From positions 1-64,000 of the forward strand of contig CAYWRH010000005.1 of the NCBI GenBank assembly GCA_964460435.1: 64,000 nt of DNA, written 5' to 3'. This stretch comes from JAAZBV01 sp964460435 (GTDB taxonomy: Bacteria > Desulfobacterota > DSM-4660 > Desulfatiglandales > HGW-15). Positions 62,640 through 64,000 of this stretch are shown here, in pieces. Numbering within the stretch: position 1 is the first letter of the stretch; every line of letters begins with the position of its first letter. The notes below the pieces were generated by a model. That model saw only the letters and a program-made list of their open reading frames with translations. It did no database searches and was not told the DNA's origin. The translations under genes were made by a program, and so were the position numbers.

Positions 62640-63991
62640 AGCTGCTGCTTCTGTTTGATATTTAAATACTGGGAGATCAGTTGTGTGTTCATTTTTTCAT
62701 TATCGAGCAGCACAAACCCTACCCCCATTTTCTTTAGCCGTTTTTCCAGGGTTTTCAGATTTTGATGGATCATATGCCTGCCAAGGTTTTTATATACATC
62801 CTCTGTTGTGCCGGCATCAGGGGATGAAAATATGGGTTTTGCAGCCCCTGTGTTAAGGTTGTTGACTATAATCAGATGCTTTCTTGAAAGCACTGAAATT
62901 CTCTCTAAAAAATTATCAGCAAGTACAGGGTCATCAAGATTTGTCATAAATATGAGGAGTGCCCTGTGTCTGATTCTCAGGCTTATAAATGTAATAAGCT
63001 CTGAAAAATCTGGTGATGCCTTGACCGGCTGCAGGGTATAGAGTGCATCCCTTAGGGCATTGAAATGGCCCTTTCCTCTTTTAGCCCTTACAAATCTCTC
63101 TATTTTATTGCTGAATGCAACAAAACCAAAAAGATCGCCTATTCGTTCGGTGACAAGCCCCATGATCAGGGCCGATGTTATATATTTTTCTATTACTGTA
63201 AGTCTTTCCCGGTCAGTGTTTTCGGTCTCTTCATTGCCATTAATTACCCTGTTACTCATGCGTGAGGCATCCATGATGATATAGACCTCCTGCGTTCTCT
63301 CGACCTGAAAAACCTTGGTAACAGGGTACTGCCTTTTTGCAGTAGTCTTCCAGTGTATATCCTCATAGCTGTCTCCTGGCGAATATTCCCGCAATTGTTC
63401 AAAATCACGCCCCTTTCCTATCATGCGTTGACTGTGGAGGCCAAGACCCCTGTTCTGGAATAAAAAGGTAATATCTCTTTTCTCCCTGAAGAGATCAGGG
63501 TATATGCGTATTTCAGACTGAACAGCCATTCTTTTACGATAAGACCAGAATGTAAGTGGAGAGGCTACCCTGATATAGCACTGAGTCATGAAGGCCCGTC
63601 CTCTTTTCAACGCCCTGCATGGCCATGTTATGGAAGACAATTCATTATCATGAGGCAGGTCAATAGTCATCTCTGTTGAAGATGATATTAATTCCGGGGG
63701 AAGCGGAAAGGCTATATCTATTTTCTTCAACAAATTGTCCTTATTAATAATGCGGACAGCTATTTCACCTTCACGCCCCTTTGAAAACCTTACAATCGCG
63801 GGAAGTTCAATACGTATGCCATCCAGGCAGCCTGTGCTAAAAAATGCATCAATAATTACTATTATGATAAAAAGGGCTGCAAATATGGACATGTATAGCG
63901 CCACAGCCGGTTGAACGACAGCAATGAATATGGAAAAAGGAATAAGGACTATTCCAACCCATATAATCAGCCTGTTGGTCGGTAAAATCAT
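62636..63991 (-). CDS. DUF58 family protein
   Basis: This is a 451-residue protein. Two N-terminal helices (about residues 8-50) anchor it. A beta-rich segment is followed by the DUF58 core GLGLHSQRMIGKGRDFEQLREYSPGDSYEDIHWKTTAKR (about residues 181-219), then a VWA-like region with IIMDASRMS (MIDAS-like). Such proteins usually pair with a MoxR AAA+ ATPase and act in maturation or stress processes of the envelope. The MoxR gene, if present, would lie just beyond the right edge. The start is near the window end; ATG 63991 gives a normal length. Confidence 0.88.
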   Translation of the reverse strand: MILPTNRLIIWVGIVLIPFSIFIAVVQPAVALYMSIFAALFIIIVIIDAFFSTGCLDGIRIELPAIVRFSKGREGEIAVRIINKDNLLKKIDIAFPLPPELISSSTEMTIDLPHDNELSSITWPCRALKRGRAFMTQCYIRVASPLTFWSYRKRMAVQSEIRIYPDLFREKRDITFLFQNRGLGLHSQRMIGKGRDFEQLREYSPGDSYEDIHWKTTAKRQYPVTKVFQVERTQEVYIIMDASRMSNRVINGNEETENTDRERLTVIEKYITSALIMGLVTERIGDLFGFVAFSNKIERFVRAKRGKGHFNALRDALYTLQPVKASPDFSELITFISLRIRHRALLIFMTNLDDPVLADNFLERISVLSRKHLIIVNNLNTGAAKPIFSSPDAGTTEDVYKNLGRHMIHQNLKTLEKRLKKMGVGFVLLDNEKMNTQLISQYLNIKQKQQL

Positions 63992-64000
63992 CTTGGAACA

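Noticed and set aside
62636..63991. DUF58 gene as truncated by the window edge
   Set aside because: An ATG at 63991 gives a normal family length with the expected two N-terminal helices, so the gene is probably complete.

Overview
The window looks like chromosome of a Gram-negative, probably anaerobic bacterium of the Desulfobacterota (former Deltaproteobacteria) type. This is inferred from several signs: multiheme c-type cytochromes, a bc complex with multiheme subunits, TamA/TamB outer-membrane machinery, DUF169, DUF1638 and DUF116 proteins, many cytosolic and Tat-exported iron-sulfur proteins, and a UGA codon that looks like selenocysteine. No phage, insertion sequence, tRNA or CRISPR array was seen.

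Layout. 1-560: the 3-prime end of a 23S rRNA gene, a 5S rRNA gene and a strong terminator. 696-4102: an operon for a cytochrome bc complex (triheme cytochrome c, cytochrome b, a large multiheme cytochrome c whose membrane anchor is cut by an in-frame TAA, and a Tat-exported Rieske protein). 4375-12364: metabolic genes (two metallo-beta-lactamase-fold hydrolases, a hotdog thioesterase, a D-Ala-D-Ala carboxypeptidase, DUF1638, a GH3 glycosidase, DUF169). 12460-18987: tamA, a frameshifted tamB and a DUF2062 protein. 19107-28822: CstA, a candidate selenocysteine-containing nucleotidase-like tetraheme protein, a DUF2057 lipoprotein, a CheZ-like phosphatase, an FAD oxidoreductase, an MIF homologue, an S1-domain protein and a stand-alone cyclic-nucleotide-binding protein.

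28914-54121 is the most unusual part. On the minus strand a five-gene translationally coupled operon encodes a ferredoxin-domain protein, a radical SAM enzyme, a DUF116-polyprenyl diphosphate synthase fusion, a prenyltransferase-beta-like alpha/alpha-barrel protein and a squalene-hopene-cyclase-like class II terpene cyclase with a DXDD motif. It reads as a terpenoid pathway without a squalene synthase. Upstream of it on the same strand is a secreted PQQ-like beta-propeller. Divergent to that, on the plus strand, is a run of eleven genes: propeller, glycosyltransferase, LolD/MacB-type ABC transporter, another propeller, a Tat-exported six-bladed propeller, a Tat-exported ferredoxin, a NapH/NosR-like membrane iron-sulfur protein, a membrane-anchored propeller, a NuoE-NuoF fusion and a NuoG/GltD-like flavoprotein that lacks the usual NAD(P) domain. 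The simplest reading is an electron path between cytosolic NADH and periplasmic ferredoxin and propeller proteins across the membrane.

54256-63991: a Tat-exported DUF3795 protein, MscL, two tandem secreted metallophosphoesterases, a zinc-ribbon/pilin-like hybrid, and an RDD-SpoIIM-DUF58 operon entering from the right edge.

Intergenic DNA carries three recurring repeat types: degenerate 7- to 8-bp tandem arrays that begin at or beside gene stop codons, long hairpins built of about 9-bp units related to CACGGAGNN, and GACAGGTTT-type palindromes.
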